This document shows, piece after piece, positions 18,266-28,650 of a stretch of DNA of 64,000 bases. The stretch lies in contig NZ_CH672390.1 in the NCBI RefSeq assembly GCF_000152865.1, positions 1,178,001-1,242,000 on the forward strand, given 5' to 3'. Origin of the DNA: Erythrobacter sp. NAP1 (GTDB lineage: Bacteria; Pseudomonadota; Alphaproteobacteria; Sphingomonadales; Sphingomonadaceae). The position numbers were made by a program, and so were the translations under genes. Within the stretch, counting starts at the first letter, position 1. Each line of letters starts with the position of its first letter. The notes below the pieces were generated by a model that had not been told where the DNA came from, did not search any database, and was given only the letters and a program-made list of their open reading frames with translations.

Positions 18266-18376
18266 GTCGCCCGGTTCCGCCAGTCTTGGGGAACATCAGC
18301 GGGTGACACTAGCAGGTGCTGCATGAGGCAGGCCTGCACGAAGAACCAAATTGCTCAAAGTAAGAGGATTTGAATT
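18266..18376 (+). promoter_or_regulatory. ROSE-like RNA thermometer in the hsp20 leader
   Basis: Three successive hairpins fill the leader. The first is a long stem from GTGTCGCCCG/CGGGTGACAC closing an inner GTTCC/GGAAC. The second is GCAGG..CTGC/GCAG..CCTGC. The last is CAAATTGCTC (18347-18356) / GAGGATTTG (18364-18372), which buries the Shine-Dalgarno AGAGGA. Within it UUGCU faces AGGA with a bulged G and a U-G pair, the defining ROSE micro-domain. ROSE elements hold small heat-shock mRNAs closed at low temperature and melt on heating. Confidence 0.75.
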
Positions 18377-18868
18377 ATGTCACGTCTTGATTTTACCCCC
18401 TATCGCCGCTCGACCGTTGGCTTCGATCGTCTTTTCGACATGATCGAAAATCAGGCCCGGCTGAACTCCGGCGACAACTATCCCCCCTTTAACATCGCGA
18501 AGAACGGCGAAGACAACTACCGCATCACGCTCGCCGTGGCCGGTTTCCGTCCGCAGGATATCGACATCACCGCTCAGGCGAACCTGATGGTTGTTCAGGG
18601 CAAGAAGCGCGAAGAAGCCGACGATGGCTCCGAACTTCTTCACGTCGGTATTGCGAATCGCGGGTTCGAGCGCCGATTCGAACTGGCTGACTACGTTCGC
18701 GTCGATGACGCGCAGCTTGCCGATGGCCTTCTCATAATCGACCTGGTGCGCGAAGTGCCAGACGCGATGAAGCCGAAGAAGATCGCCGTTAATGGCGCTA
18801 CCACGCTCACTGCTGTTCCTTCGGACAATGCGGCGGACGAAGACGACAAGTCAGCTGACGCAGCCTGA
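18377..18868 (+). CDS. Small heat-shock protein, Hsp20/IbpA family
   Basis: 163 residues. The N-terminal arm is 1-35; the alpha-crystallin domain runs over about 38-130 with PPFNIAKNGEDNYRI at the entry and the ADGLLIIDLVRE strand late. The IAV motif near KPKKIAVNG stands where the I-x-I/V oligomer contact lies. The C-terminal tail is acidic and Ala-rich. The protein is an ATP-independent holdase chaperone that binds unfolding proteins. Regulation appears double: an RpoH-type promoter and a ROSE-like thermometer just upstream. Confidence 0.93.
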   Translation: MSRLDFTPYRRSTVGFDRLFDMIENQARLNSGDNYPPFNIAKNGEDNYRITLAVAGFRPQDIDITAQANLMVVQGKKREEADDGSELLHVGIANRGFERRFELADYVRVDDAQLADGLLIIDLVREVPDAMKPKKIAVNGATTLTAVPSDNAADEDDKSADAA

Positions 18869-19402
18869 TCGGACAGGCTAAAATCAGCTTACCGCGATTC
18901 AGGGCTGTCAAAGATCGCCTTGAATTCAGAAACTTCGTGATCAATCGGAAAGAAGTGGGGGCGGCCTTGTAAGGTCCGCCCCCGCGACACTGAAGTCGCC
19001 CCGTACGACAATGATCATCCGGGTCGCAGAAGATGATCAATCCCGACACGAGCTCGGTGTAGCCAAACCTCCGTTCCATGATGGACGGGGCAAAGCTCTA
19101 ACTGTTCCTAGTCCCTCCAGACCCGAACCATGGCAATGAACACCGCCGTGATCCGGAGCCTACCCCTTCAGAAAAGCTGTAGGCTGGTCACAGTGGTAGT
19201 GCGCAAAATGGGAGGCACGCAAGGATTAATTACCCAGCTTGTACGAACGCGACAGATACCGGTCCATTAATGGTCATTTCGGGACAATTACCCTAAAAAT
19301 CGGCTTAAAAAGCAGCAGACTTCCGCCATCGAGCGAATGTCGGACGATTCTGGAACCCGGCGGGATTCTGAGACAAAATAACATGTCTCGAGGTTCGATA
19401 CG
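18869..19402. other. 534-base gene-poor region with several hairpins
   Basis: No convincing protein gene. Three strong inverted repeats stand out: 18957-18983; 19012-19039 (TGATCATC / GATGATCA, 12-base loop); 19157-19185 (AGCCTAC / GTAGGCT). I do not recognise 6S RNA, SRP RNA, RNase P RNA or tmRNA here. The right part (19240-19380) is more AT-rich and lies downstream of pyrG. A non-coding RNA is possible but unsupported by any family match. Confidence 0.4.
18957..18983. terminator. Strong GC hairpin downstream of hsp20
   Basis: GGGGGCGG-CCTT / AAGG-T-CCGCCCCC, a 12-bp stem with one bulged base and a 2-base gap, 88 bases after the hsp20 stop. There is no T-run on either strand, so it may be a 3' end stabiliser rather than an intrinsic terminator. 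Confidence 0.4.
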
Positions 19403-21052
<1,650 letters not shown>

Positions 21053-21145
21053 TTAATCGTGATGAGGGATTCGAGGCAAGCGAATTGATCGGGTGAAGCC
21101 CGTCCAATCCACAAAGCTGTGAGAAAAATTCGAAAGTGAGCGCGC

Positions 21146-21568
21146 TTATTCGGCGAGCGGATCGTCGTTTGCAGGCTCTGTGTTTGCCGGGTTTTCGCCG
21201 AGCAAATCTTCAAGATCGGCCGGGTCCGACGCCGCGCCATCTGGCGAAACGCCTGCGGGCGCGCCCTCGCCCAGCAGATCGGCAGCGCTCGGAGCGTTCA
21301 CATCGCGCTCGAGATCCGTACTGACGTCGCCCATGCTCGATTCGCTTACTGCCAGGGCAGCCAGGAAGATCGAAAGCGCGACAAAAGCGATAGCCAGCCA
21401 GCGGGTCGATTTGGTCAGGAAGTCAGCGGCACCGCGCGCACCGAGGGCACCGGAAGGATTGCCGCCAATACCCAGGCCGCCGCCTTCTGAACGCTGCATA
21501 AGGACAACGCCCACAAGCGCAGCAGCCACGATGGCCTGAATGACAGTGAAGATGATAAAGAGCGACAT
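21146..21568 (-). CDS. secG: Preprotein translocase subunit SecG
   Basis: 140 residues. Two membrane helices (3-24 and 56-76) flank a Gly-rich cytoplasmic loop (about 29-45, GGGLGIGG), the SecG hallmark. An acidic, Pro/Ala-rich C-terminal tail of about 60 residues is longer than in E. coli SecG and typical of alphaproteobacteria. It assists SecYE in SecA-driven export. It lies 115 bases downstream of tpiA. Confidence 0.93.
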   Translation of the reverse strand: MSLFIIFTVIQAIVAAALVGVVLMQRSEGGGLGIGGNPSGALGARGAADFLTKSTRWLAIAFVALSIFLAALAVSESSMGDVSTDLERDVNAPSAADLLGEGAPAGVSPDGAASDPADLEDLLGENPANTEPANDDPLAE

Positions 21569-21683
21569 GATCCCGGCTGTGTTCTTCTATGTGAAATCGT
21601 AACGGATGAATGCGTTTGCACCGCGCATTTAGGGATGCGCGCGCGTCTCGGCAAGTGCGGCGCGAATGCTCGCCTTCGCAGCC

Positions 21684-22451
21684 TTACCCTTCGTCGGCTT
21701 CGCCTGCAGCCAGAGCGATCCCCATGAAGCTGTCGGCAGCAAGGCTTGCCCCGCCAACCAATGCTCCGCCGACTTCGGCAGTGGAGAGAATTTCGCCAGC
21801 ATTTTCAGGCTTCACCGAGCCGCCGTACAAGATGCGGACTTCCGCGCCCGCTTCTTCGCCGTACATCTTCACCAACAAGGCACGAATCTCAGCGTGCATC
21901 TCTGCGATATCTTCGACCGTTGCGGTCTTCCCGGTTCCGATCGCCCAGATCGGCTCATATGCGACGGTGAGCTTCTCGGCGACGTCTTCGATGGTTTTGG
22001 GAAGCGAGGCTTTTAGCTGCTTACTCACAAAGGCTACCGCTTTGCCCGCATCGCGGGTCTCTTCGCTCTCACCGCAGCACAAGATGATGCGAAGGCCGGC
22101 AGCAAGCGCCGATTCGGCCTTTGCCCGCACGACCGCGTCTTTCTCGCCGTGGTTTTGGCGACGCTCGGAGTGGCCAAGGATCACGAACTTCGCGCCGGCA
22201 TCGGCAACCATCGCTGCGGAGATGTCGCCGGTATGGGCGCCGCCCTCTTCGTGATGACAATCCTGTGCGCCCACAGCGATCTGCTCCGCCTCCCGGTGGA
22301 TTGGGTGGATCAGCGTGTAAGGCGGCGCAAGCGCCACTTCGACCTTCATATGACGCTGAGCCGCGCGGTCGATCGCGCGCGCTTCGGAGAGCATGGCGCG
22401 GGTGCCGTGCATCTTCCAGTTTCCAACGATGTATGGCCGCTGGGACATCAA
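21684..22451 (-). CDS. tpiA: Triose-phosphate isomerase
   Basis: 255 residues, a TIM barrel with Asn11-Lys13 in GNWKMHG, the electrophile His94 in GHSERR, the catalytic base Glu166 in AYEPIWAIGTG, and the phosphate-binding YGGSVKPEN loop. It interconverts dihydroxyacetone phosphate and glyceraldehyde 3-phosphate. It is divergent from ppiD across 288 bases and upstream of secG and pyrG on the minus strand. Confidence 0.97.
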   Translation of the reverse strand: MMSQRPYIVGNWKMHGTRAMLSEARAIDRAAQRHMKVEVALAPPYTLIHPIHREAEQIAVGAQDCHHEEGGAHTGDISAAMVADAGAKFVILGHSERRQNHGEKDAVVRAKAESALAAGLRIILCCGESEETRDAGKAVAFVSKQLKASLPKTIEDVAEKLTVAYEPIWAIGTGKTATVEDIAEMHAEIRALLVKMYGEEAGAEVRILYGGSVKPENAGEILSTAEVGGALVGGASLAADSFMGIALAAGEADEG

Positions 22452-22739
22452 GTAATCCTGTCTATCGTGAAGCTTGAATTCGAATCTTGGTTGACCCGAT
22501 TTAGGGTCAGGGGGTTGGGTCGGCTAGCGGAGGTGCAAGATTTAGTCAAAAGCTCCGCCAACCTGTTGCCGGGAGGTCGCAGGACCGATAAAGCGCTGAA
22601 CTTCCCGGTCGAGGTTTGGGTTAGCGCACGCCAGCCCCTTCCCCGCACCGAAACACAATTGCATTATCCACCGCCAGAAGGGCAAGTATCGCGCGCAATT
22701 CTGCCAACGCGATCATAGATAACCGGAAGCCACCAAGAA
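22452..22739. other. Divergent promoter region between tpiA and ppiD
   Basis: 288 bases with no gene. It holds two small inverted repeats, TGACCC/GGGTCA (22492-22509) and a GCGGAG/CTCCGC pair (about 22525-22558). No attenuator with Trp codons is visible, although the trp genes follow ppiD. Promoters for both flanking genes must be here. Confidence 0.4.
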
Positions 22740-24677
22740 ATGATTTCGCTGTTCCGCAACTTCTTCCAGTCGAAAATTGGTCTGCCGATCTTCATTGGAT
22801 TTCTCGTTCTGGTTGCCCTCGCCTTCGCGGCGTCGGACATCTCGGGATCAGCGACTTTTGGTGGTCTGACCGGTGACGACAAGGTCGCAGTTGTGGGCGG
22901 CGAACCGATCACCAGCAACGAGATGAGCGGCGCAATGAACAACGCGCTTGACCGCGCTCGCGATCAGAACCCGACGATTACGATGCCGCAATTGGTCGCA
23001 AATGATGGCCTTAATCGCGAACTTGAACTGCTTATCGACCGCTTTGCAATTGGACAGTTTGCGCAGGAATACGGCCTTCGCGCTGGCGAAAACCTCGTGA
23101 ACAGCGAGATCCTGCAGATTGGTGCATTCCGCAATGTCACCGGTGAGTTTGATCAGGCCACATATCAGGCGGCGCTTCGCCGTCAGGGGATTACCGATGC
23201 GATCCTTCGCAAGGACATCGCGGACGGCCTCCTTGCCCAGCAACTCCTGCGCCCGGCCTTTGCTGCGCCGCAATTGCCGCGCGCAGCCGCTCGTCAGTAT
23301 GCCGCGCTGGTGCTGGAGCGTCGTCAGGGGCGCATCGGCTTGGTTCCGAGCAGTGAATATGCACCCGATGGCGATCCCACGGATGAGCAACTCAACACAT
23401 TTTACAGTGAGAACCGCGCAAACTTCATTCTGCCTGAGCGCCGCACGATCCGCTTCGCACGGTTCGGGGCTGACAGCGTTCAAACCGTAGCAGAGCCGAC
23501 CGATGCCCAGATCGCGGCCCGTTACGAGGCAGACGCTGCACAGTACGCAGCGCAGGAACGACGCGCGATCAGCACTTTCGTCGTGCCAACCGAAGCGGCA
23601 GCACAAGCCCTAGTAGAGCGCATTCGTGCCGGTCTCAGCCTTGAAGCTGCGGCGCAGCAGGCAGGGTTCAACGTGTCGTCGGGCGAGCTCCTCGACCGCG
23701 AAAGCATGTCATCCTCAACCAGTTTTGCGCTTGCAGAGGCAGTCTTTGCCGAAAGCGAAGGCGATGTCATCACCCCTCAGCGGTCTCAGCTGGGCTGGTA
23801 CGTCGCGCGGGTAGACGATGTGGAAAACACGCCAGCTCGCTCGCTTGCAGATGTTCGAGGCGAGATCGCTGCGCAAATCCGCAGAGAAGCGGTCGCTGCG
23901 CAGCTGATTGACCTCAGCTCTCAGATCGAAGAACTGGTCGACACCGGCACGTCGCTGATGGATGCTGCGACCCAGTTCGGTCTTGAAGTCACTGCCGTTC
24001 CGGGTGTTTTGGCTGACGGGCGCATCTTTGGAACGCCTGGGCAGACCCTCAATCAAGCGGTCCGTCCGGTACTCGAGACTGCTTTCCAGATGGACGAAGG
24101 CGAGCCGCAACTTGCAGAACTCGTGGCTGGCGAACAGTTCCTGATCTTCGACGTCTCGGACATCACAGAAAGCGCCGCACCACCGATCGCCGAAGTGCGC
24201 GAGGAAGTGACTGCCGCGTGGCGCCGCAACGAGGGCAACCGCATCGCGCAACAGGCAGCCAACCGCATTCTTGAAGACGTGCGTAGCGGAACTCCGCTGG
24301 CCGAGGCGATGCGTGCGGAAAATCCGTCTCTGACCCAGGTCGAACGGATCGACCTTGAACGCCGCGAGCTGCTGGCAAATCCAAACCAGCGCGTGCCCAC
24401 GGCATTGATCCTAATGTTCTCGATGGCGCAGGGATCGACCAAGATTCTTGAAGAAGAAAATGACCTTGGCTGGTTCCTTGTTGACCTTGACGAGATCGTT
24501 GTTCCCGAAGTCGCTAACGACAATCCGATCCTTGATCAGACACAGAACTCGCTCGCGCAGGCTCTGGCCGGCGAGTACAACGCGCAGTTCGCTGCCGCAG
24601 TGCGCGAGGAAGTGGGCGTGGAACGCAACGAAGAAGCGGTCGAAGCGCTGCGTCGTCAGCTTGCTGGCGAAATCTGA
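22740..24677 (+). CDS. ppiD: PpiD-like membrane-anchored peptidyl-prolyl isomerase / SurA N-domain chaperone
   Basis: 645 residues. A short basic N-terminus and a single membrane helix (about 13-35) tether it to the inner membrane. A SurA-like chaperone domain with an N-terminal segment (VAVVGGEPITSNEM, the usual entry) spans about 48-230. A parvulin-type rotamase domain lies about 270-370, and a further helical region ends the chain. PpiD helps newly exported proteins fold at the SecYEG exit. Only 23 bases separate it from trpE, so trpE is probably read from the ppiD promoter. Confidence 0.88.
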   Translation: MISLFRNFFQSKIGLPIFIGFLVLVALAFAASDISGSATFGGLTGDDKVAVVGGEPITSNEMSGAMNNALDRARDQNPTITMPQLVANDGLNRELELLIDRFAIGQFAQEYGLRAGENLVNSEILQIGAFRNVTGEFDQATYQAALRRQGITDAILRKDIADGLLAQQLLRPAFAAPQLPRAAARQYAALVLERRQGRIGLVPSSEYAPDGDPTDEQLNTFYSENRANFILPERRTIRFARFGADSVQTVAEPTDAQIAARYEADAAQYAAQERRAISTFVVPTEAAAQALVERIRAGLSLEAAAQQAGFNVSSGELLDRESMSSSTSFALAEAVFAESEGDVITPQRSQLGWYVARVDDVENTPARSLADVRGEIAAQIRREAVAAQLIDLSSQIEELVDTGTSLMDAATQFGLEVTAVPGVLADGRIFGTPGQTLNQAVRPVLETAFQMDEGEPQLAELVAGEQFLIFDVSDITESAAPPIAEVREEVTAAWRRNEGNRIAQQAANRILEDVRSGTPLAEAMRAENPSLTQVERIDLERRELLANPNQRVPTALILMFSMAQGSTKILEEENDLGWFLVDLDEIVVPEVANDNPILDQTQNSLAQALAGEYNAQFAAAVREEVGVERNEEAVEALRRQLAGEI

Positions 24678-24700
24678 GCAGGGACACACGCGAAAACACC

Positions 24701-26245
24701 GTGAACGCATCCCCCGCATCCCTTCCGATCGGGCTCGAAAACGCTGCCGGAGCCGCCAAGGCTCTCGAAAGCGGCGCGCCTGCGCTCGTGTGGCGCAAGG
24801 TCGTTGCCGACAGCGACACGCCGGTTGGAGCAGCGCGGCGACTGATCGTGCCCGGTCGCGGCGACTTCCTGCTGGAATCGGTCGAAGGTGGTGAGGTTCG
24901 CGGGCGCTATTCACTCCTCGGCCTCGATCCCGATCTCGTTTTCCGTGCCAGCGCTAGCGAGGCGGCGATCAACCGTGCATGGAAATCCGACCGCGACGCG
25001 TTTGAGCCTTGTTCGGGCAACGCTCTGAGCGAACTTCGCGCGCTGGCCGATGCATGCCGCGTTGATGTGCCCGAGGGCGCCGAGAACCCGCTTCCCCCTG
25101 CCCTTGCCTGCCTCGTTGGCTATTTCGGCTACGAGACGATCGGGCTTGTCGAAACGCTTCCGCGTGCGCCGCAAAGCGAGTTGGCACTGCCAGACATGCT
25201 GTTCGTGCGCCCGACTGTCATTCTCGTGTTCGACGGGTTGAGCGATGCGCTCTTTTGCGTCGCGCCGATCTGGGAAGCCGATGATGCCCGCGCCGCTATC
25301 GAAGCGGCAGGCGAGCGGATCGACGAAACCCTGCGTGCCCTCGTCCAGCCTCGTCCCGAAGCGCCACGTGCGGCCGCTGACACGCTCGAGCCTGAACTCA
25401 CGCCTGTGATGGACGGGGAGGACTACAAGGCGCTCGCCCTGCGCGCGAAAGAGTACATCCTTGCCGGCGACATCTTCCAGGTCGTGCTGGCCCAGCGATT
25501 TACCTGTCCGTTCGAATTGCCGCCGCTGGAACTTTACCGCAGCCTGCGCCGGGTAAACCCGTCGCCCTTCCTCTATTTCCTCGACCTGCCAGGTTTCGCC
25601 ATCGTCGGTTCGAGCCCTGAGATACTCGTCCGCGTCCGAGACGGAGAAGTCACGATCCGCCCCATCGCCGGGACACGCCCACGCGGCGAAACCCCCGCGC
25701 TCGACCGCGAGAACGAGACGAGCCTGCTCGCCGATCCTAAGGAGCGCGCGGAGCATCTCATGCTGCTCGACCTTGGACGGAACGATGTTGGCCGGGTGGC
25801 AGCGCGCGGGACCGTCGAAGTCACAGACAGCTTCACCATCGAACGCTACAGCCATGTCATGCACATCGTCAGCAATGTCGTAGGCCGCCTCGCGAGCGAC
25901 AAGGACGCGCTCGACGCGCTTTTCGCAGGCTTCCCAGCAGGCACAGTCTCGGGAGCACCGAAAGTGCGCGCCTGCGAGATCATTGCCGAACTCGAACCAG
26001 AAACGCGAGGGGCCTATGCGGGCGGGGTCGGCTATTTCGCGCCGGACGGGTCGGTGGATTCGTGCATCGTCCTGCGCACCGCTGTCGTGAAAGACGGAAC
26101 CATGCACGTGCAGGCGGGCGCTGGCATCGTCGCGGACAGCGATCCCGACTACGAACTGGCAGAATGCCGTGCCAAGGCGGGCGCGCTAATAGCGGCGGCA
26201 AAGGAGGCCGTGCGCGTCGCCAGCGAGCCGGGGTTCGGACAATGA
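24701..26245 (+). CDS. trpE: Anthranilate synthase component I
   Basis: 514 residues from a GTG start at 24701. The chorismate-binding domain occupies the C-terminal half with SPEILVRV, GTRPRG, LGRNDVGRV and the AGTVSGAPKVRA motif. It makes anthranilate from chorismate, using ammonia from the glutaminase subunit TrpG encoded at 28048-28650. Its stop overlaps the next gene (ATGA 26242-26245). No leader peptide or attenuator precedes it. Confidence 0.96.
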   Translation: MNASPASLPIGLENAAGAAKALESGAPALVWRKVVADSDTPVGAARRLIVPGRGDFLLESVEGGEVRGRYSLLGLDPDLVFRASASEAAINRAWKSDRDAFEPCSGNALSELRALADACRVDVPEGAENPLPPALACLVGYFGYETIGLVETLPRAPQSELALPDMLFVRPTVILVFDGLSDALFCVAPIWEADDARAAIEAAGERIDETLRALVQPRPEAPRAAADTLEPELTPVMDGEDYKALALRAKEYILAGDIFQVVLAQRFTCPFELPPLELYRSLRRVNPSPFLYFLDLPGFAIVGSSPEILVRVRDGEVTIRPIAGTRPRGETPALDRENETSLLADPKERAEHLMLLDLGRNDVGRVAARGTVEVTDSFTIERYSHVMHIVSNVVGRLASDKDALDALFAGFPAGTVSGAPKVRACEIIAELEPETRGAYAGGVGYFAPDGSVDSCIVLRTAVVKDGTMHVQAGAGIVADSDPDYELAECRAKAGALIAAAKEAVRVASEPGFGQ

Positions 26246-27081
26246 GGCGCGCAGCAATCATCGTCGCCGCCCTCGCCCTCTCGGCATGCGAACAACAACC
26301 CGCTGGCGAGCCGGTCGTGCGAGCGGAGTTGAGCGAAGCGGTCGCGGGCGAAGAACTCGCCGTGCTTGAGGAAATCGTGCCCGATGCGGGCGGCGTTCCC
26401 GATGCGAACTCTGCTTGTGTGCCGGTGACGTTTGAGGAAACCTCCCTCACCCACTGCATCGCCGATCCGGCGACCCACCGCATCCGCACGAGCCTCGCCC
26501 CATCAAGCGGCGATGACTTCGGCACGATCCGCGCATGGGCCGCTGGCCGCAACGAAAGCGCGATTGCCTTTGTGATGAATGCCGGGATGTACGGCGACGA
26601 CCTGCGCCCTCTCGGCTACTTCGTCGAGGACGGTGAGCGCCTTGCCGAGCTCGACAGAGGCGACGGCAGCGGTAACTTCTACATGAAGCCCAATGGCGTG
26701 TTTTTTGGCACGGGCGGCAACTGGAATATCATCGAAACAGGCGTCTTCCTGCGCACCATCGGCACGCGCCCCGCATTCGGCACCCAATCAGGCCCGATGC
26801 TGGTCGTGAATGGCGAGTTGCACCCGGACTTCCAGGAAAACGGCCCATCGCGCGCCATTCGCAATGGCGTGGGCATTGACGAAGAAGGCCGCGCTCACTT
26901 CGTGATTTCGAACGAGGCAATCAGCTTCGGACGCTTCGCCCGCTTCTTCCGAGACGAATTGCAGACCCCCAACGCGCTGTTCCTCGACGGCAACATTTCC
27001 TCGCTCTGGAACCCGGCGTCCGGGCGCATGGACGACCGCCGCGTAGGACCGCTTTTGGTGGTGGAGAAAATTGATGAGTAA
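26242..27081 (+). CDS. Putative lipoprotein with phosphodiester glycosidase (NAGPA/DUF2233) domain
   Basis: 279 residues from ATG 26242, which overlaps the trpE stop. Residues 1-15 are a signal and the lipobox LSAC puts the lipidated Cys at position 16. The rest matches the phosphodiester glycosidase domain: IAFVMNAGMYGDDLRP, an YMKPNGVFFG core, QSGPMLVVNGELHP and LFLDGNISSLW near the end. Characterised members cleave GlcNAc-phosphodiester linkages; the bacterial substrate is unknown. Its place inside a trp operon is unusual. It overlaps the following aminopeptidase gene by 8 bases. Confidence 0.85.
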   Translation: MRRAAIIVAALALSACEQQPAGEPVVRAELSEAVAGEELAVLEEIVPDAGGVPDANSACVPVTFEETSLTHCIADPATHRIRTSLAPSSGDDFGTIRAWAAGRNESAIAFVMNAGMYGDDLRPLGYFVEDGERLAELDRGDGSGNFYMKPNGVFFGTGGNWNIIETGVFLRTIGTRPAFGTQSGPMLVVNGELHPDFQENGPSRAIRNGVGIDEEGRAHFVISNEAISFGRFARFFRDELQTPNALFLDGNISSLWNPASGRMDDRRVGPLLVVEKIDE

Positions 27082-28051
27082 CTCGAACATGCTCGACTAC
27101 ACCCGCACGCTCTATCCCGAGATCGAGCCCTACGAGACCGGGATGCTCGACGTGGGCGAAGGCCATCAGCTCTATTACGAGCGCGTTGGCACTCCGGGCA
27201 CGAAACCTGCTGTGTTCCTCCACGGCGGTCCCGGCGGCGGGATGGCACCATCGCATCGGCGGCAGTGGGACCCGCAAGCCTACGACGTGCTGCTGTTTGA
27301 CCAGCGCGGCTGCGGCAAATCGTTGCCCTTCGCGGAGATCGAGAACAACGACACCTGGCGCATCGTCGCGGACGTGGAGCGTCTGCGCGAAATGTGCGGG
27401 CATGAGAAATGGCAAGTCTTTGGCGGCAGCTGGGGCGCTACTCTCGCGCTGGCTTATGCGCAGAAACATCCTGAGCGCACCTCCGAGATCGTCCTGCGCG
27501 GCGTATTTCTCGCCCGCCAGAAGGAAAAGGCGTGGCTCTATGAGTACGGAGCGAGCGAAATCATGTCCGAGCAGTGGGACCAGTTCACCGGTCTCATTCC
27601 CGAAGATGAGCGTGGCAACCTCGTCAAAGCCTATCACGACCGCCTGACCAGCGATGACGAGGCCACGCGCCTCGCCGCCGCCAAGGAATGGTCGCTGTGG
27701 GAGGGCACGGTCGCAACGCTTCTGCCCAATGACGAATTGCTCGCCGATTTCGAGGACCCCGCAAGGGCTGTCCCCTTCGCCCGCATCTGCGCGCGCTTCT
27801 TCCTCAATGATTTCTACCTCGAGGAAGCCCAGTTGCTATGCGACGTAGACGCGATCCGCGATATCCCCACGATCATCGTGCAGGGCCGCCACGACATCTG
27901 CACCCCGCCCACCAGCGCGTGGGAGCTCAAAAAGGCGATGCCCGAGGCCGAGCTCTGGATGGTTCACGACGCTGGCCACTCGGCCGGTGAACCTGGCATC
28001 ATTGACGGACTGGTCCGCGCAACCGACAAGCTGGCGGGCAAAACGCCATGA
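27074..28051 (+). CDS. pip: Prolyl aminopeptidase (S33)
   Basis: 325 residues from ATG 27074; GGAG stands 9 bases ahead, and the TTG before it (27071) is less likely. Alpha/beta-hydrolase with HGGPGGG at the oxyanion site, DQRGCGKS, nucleophile Ser119 in GGSWGA, Asp274 in GRHDICTP and His302 in DAGHSAGE. The cytosolic enzyme removes N-terminal proline from peptides. Gene overlaps on both sides (upstream lipoprotein, ATGA with trpG) make it a true member of the trp transcription unit. Confidence 0.94.
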   Translation: MSNSNMLDYTRTLYPEIEPYETGMLDVGEGHQLYYERVGTPGTKPAVFLHGGPGGGMAPSHRRQWDPQAYDVLLFDQRGCGKSLPFAEIENNDTWRIVADVERLREMCGHEKWQVFGGSWGATLALAYAQKHPERTSEIVLRGVFLARQKEKAWLYEYGASEIMSEQWDQFTGLIPEDERGNLVKAYHDRLTSDDEATRLAAAKEWSLWEGTVATLLPNDELLADFEDPARAVPFARICARFFLNDFYLEEAQLLCDVDAIRDIPTIIVQGRHDICTPPTSAWELKKAMPEAELWMVHDAGHSAGEPGIIDGLVRATDKLAGKTP

Positions 28052-28650
28052 GCCAGATACTAGTCATCGACAATTACGACAGCTTCACCTTCAACCTTGT
28101 CCATTACCTGATGGAGCTGGGCGCGGTTGTGCGGGTGGAGCGTAATGACGCAATCAGCGCGAGCGAGGCTTTGGCGACCAATGCGAGCGGTTTCCTGATC
28201 TCGCCCGGCCCATGCACGCCCAACGAGGCCGGGATCAGTCTCGACCTTGTCGCGGCCTGCGCAGATGCCGAGAAGCCGCTGCTCGGCGTTTGTCTTGGCC
28301 ATCAGGCTATCGGGCAGCATTTCGGCGGGACCGTCACACGCGGCGGGTTGATGCATGGCAAGACCTCGCTGGTAACGCATGACGGAACGGGTGTTTTCGA
28401 AGGCCTGCCCTCGCCCTTCACCGCGACGCGCTATCACTCGCTCATCGTCGAGAACATTCCCGATGCGCTCGAGGTCAACGCGAACTCCGATGATGGATAT
28501 GTCCAGGGCTTCCGCCACAATGACTTGCCGATCCACGGCGTGCAGTTCCACCCCGAAAGCATCGCCACCGAGCACGGTCACGACCTGCTCGCAAACTTCC
28601 TGCGCCTATGCGGGATAGAGACGCCAAAGAACGAGGACATGCCCGCATGA
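28048..28650 (+). CDS. trpG: Anthranilate synthase component II (glutamine amidotransferase)
   Basis: 200 residues, a class I glutaminase with the starting motif [26 protein letters not shown], nucleophile Cys in [10 protein letters not shown] and the His-Glu pair in VQFHPESI. It delivers ammonia to TrpE and may also serve as PabA. It overlaps pip upstream and trpD downstream by ATGA. Confidence 0.96.
   Translation: MSQILVIDNYDSFTFNLVHYLMELGAVVRVERNDAISASEALATNASGFLISPGPCTPNEAGISLDLVAACADAEKPLLGVCLGHQAIGQHFGGTVTRGGLMHGKTSLVTHDGTGVFEGLPSPFTATRYHSLIVENIPDALEVNANSDDGYVQGFRHNDLPIHGVQFHPESIATEHGHDLLANFLRLCGIETPKNEDMPA

Noticed and set aside
19130..19270. 46-residue open frame after hsp20
   Set aside because: No RBS upstream of the ATG, overlaps hairpin 19157-19185, and composition is not protein-like enough to support a call.
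18869..19402. Candidate 6S RNA, tmRNA, SRP RNA or RNase P RNA
   Set aside because: None of the conserved core sequences of these RNAs is present on either strand, although the region is structured.
22452..24700. Tryptophan attenuator upstream of trpE
   Set aside because: Only 23 bases separate ppiD from trpE, and the ppiD leader shows no run of Trp codons with terminator.
24911..26107. 398-codon open frame on the minus strand
   Set aside because: Antisense shadow of trpE, without RBS or family motifs.
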